NCBI GenBank assembly: GCA_037176905.1
Contig: JBBBWG010002759.1
Span: 1 to 32,646 of the forward strand
Direction: 5' to 3'
DNA: 32,646 nt
DNA from: Azolla pinnata
Taxonomy: Eukaryota > Streptophyta > Polypodiopsida > Salviniales > Salviniaceae
How positions within the stretch are numbered: position 1 is the stretch's first letter; the number at the start of each line of letters is the position of its first letter. The translations under genes were made by a program, and so were the position numbers. Below, piece after piece: positions 31,992 to 32,646 of the stretch. The notes below the pieces were generated by a model. The model saw nothing but the letters and a program-made list of their open reading frames with translations. It ran no database searches and was not told where the DNA came from.

Positions 31992-32646
31992 ATGCGAGAT
32001 TGCGAAGCGAGGAGTAGGGGAATGGAATCTAGTTCGGATCGGGGCGAGCGAGAAGGCGGCGGCGGCGGCGGCGGGGATCGAAGCGGCGGCGGGGATCGAA
32101 GCAGCGGCGGGGATCGAAGCGGCGGCGGGGATCGAAGCAGCGGCGGGGATCGAAGCAGCGACTCGGAGGAGGAGGAGGAGGAGGTGGAGACGGTGATCGT
32201 GGGCGCGGGAATGGCGGGGCTGTGCATGGCGGCGCGGCTGCGGATGGTGGGCCGCACGTCGGTGGCGGTGCTGGAGAAGGGCGGCGGCGTGGGCGGCGCG
32301 TGGGCGGGGAACCGCTACCCGGGCAGCGCGTGCGACATGCCGTGCCACGTCTACAGCTACAGCTTCCGGCCGGAGCCGGGGGCGTGGCGCGATCTGTTCG
32401 CGGGCCGGGCGGAGATCCACGGCTACCTCGAGCGCGCGGCGGCCCCGCTGCGCCGCCACGTCCGGTTGCACACCGAGGGGGAGTCGGCCGCGTGGGACGA
32501 GGCGGCCGCCGTGTGGCGCGTCCGGGCATGGGCGGCGCCGCCGCCTTTCTTGGGCGGGAACGGAAACGAGGGCTTGGCCATGATGGCTCCTTTCATTCGA
32601 TCGGTGGGTAAACTTGCGGGGGCCACACGCCGTCCATCAGTGAGAT
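31992..32646 (+). CDS. Flavin-dependent monooxygenase (BVMO/FMO-like), N-terminal part, runs off window
   Basis: Expected to bind FAD and NADPH and oxygenate a small substrate. An open frame runs from ATG 31992 (or ATG 32022) to the window edge without a stop; upstream stops lie at 31893 and 31908. ETVIVGAGMAGLCMAARL gives the GxGxxG dinucleotide-binding motif at residues 71-76. GGAWAGNRYPGSACD follows at 101-115, then HVYSYSF and EIHGYLERAA. This arrangement is that of the FMO/Baeyer-Villiger class (GGTW-x-x-NRYPG-x-x-CD). Before it lie a Gly-Asp-Arg-Ser hexapeptide repeat and six glutamates. After VWRVRAW the match to the family becomes weak, so an intron may start near 32520-32607. GC content is much higher than in the intron-rich genes. 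The substrate is unknown. Confidence 0.82.
   Translation, partial: MRDCEARSRGMESSSDRGEREGGGGGGGDRSGGGDRSSGGDRSGGGDRSSGGDRSSDSEEEEEEVETVIVGAGMAGLCMAARLRMVGRTSVAVLEKGGGVGGAWAGNRYPGSACDMPCHVYSYSFRPEPGAWRDLFAGRAEIHGYLERAAAPLRRHVRLHTEGESAAWDEAAAVWRVRAWAAPPPFLGGNGNEGLAMMAPFIRSVGKLAGATRRPSVR
32070..32159 (+). repeat. 18-bp coding minisatellite in the monooxygenase N-terminus
   Basis: Five tandem units GGCGGGGATCGAAGC(G/A)GC, in frame, encode (GGDRS[G/S])x5, preceded by a GGC run encoding glycines and followed by Asp-Ser and six Glu. Unit length is a multiple of three, so copy changes keep the frame. Confidence 0.88.

Noticed and set aside
31840-32196. Ala/Ile-rich plus-strand frame and several minus-strand Arg/Pro-rich frames at the right end
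   Set aside because: They are alternative-frame readings of the GC-rich hexapeptide repeat; only the frame with the FAD-binding motif resembles a protein.

Overview
The window looks like nuclear DNA of a land plant. Four of the six genes have spliced protein-coding structures with GT/AG introns. Their products carry mitochondrial or plastid/thylakoid-lumen presequences, and CCCTAAA-type (plant telomere-like) telo-box motifs sit in promoters. The species cannot be fixed from the sequence. A bacterial-type thioredoxin-like gene next to ordinary plant genes would fit a seedless plant, but that is a weak guess.

Layout: (1) 2-664 (+), the 3' end of a GC-rich arginine decarboxylase gene, entering from the left edge. 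(2) 1500-2010, a 32-bp minisatellite whose unit contains the telo-box, followed by a TTC-rich leader. (3) 2371-8886 (+), a complete 20-exon aconitase (989 aa) with a Ser-rich N-terminal extension. (4) 10387-16514 (-), a complete 19-exon organellar HSP90 (768 aa, probably mitochondrial), convergent with aconitase. (5) 16515-18155, a repeat-rich intergenic promoter region with a GATCGATC minisatellite, a 26-bp perfect palindrome and a 43-bp repeat carrying seven ACGT cores. (6) 18156-23180 (+), FKBP19-like lumenal immunophilin, 10 exons, 241 aa. (7) 23882-26278 (+), a PRX_like1-type thioredoxin-fold protein, 8 exons, 184 aa. (8) 27223-29624 (+), FKBP20-2-like lumenal immunophilin, 5 exons, 276 aa. 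(9) 31992 to the right edge (+), the N-terminal part of a GC-rich flavin-dependent monooxygenase with a hexapeptide repeat ahead of its FAD-binding motif.

I assembled the exons by hand from splice signals and family similarity recalled from memory. In each of the five spliced genes the exon lengths and phases add up to an uninterrupted reading frame, which is the main support for the models. Functionally, aconitase and HSP90 belong to organelle metabolism and protein folding. FKBP19, the thioredoxin-like gene and FKBP20-2 lie in one orientation within 11.5 kb, and both FKBPs have lumen-type twin-arginine presequences. This three-gene block is the most interesting context in the window. Nothing resembling a CRISPR array, an rRNA or tRNA gene, or an intact transposon was seen.
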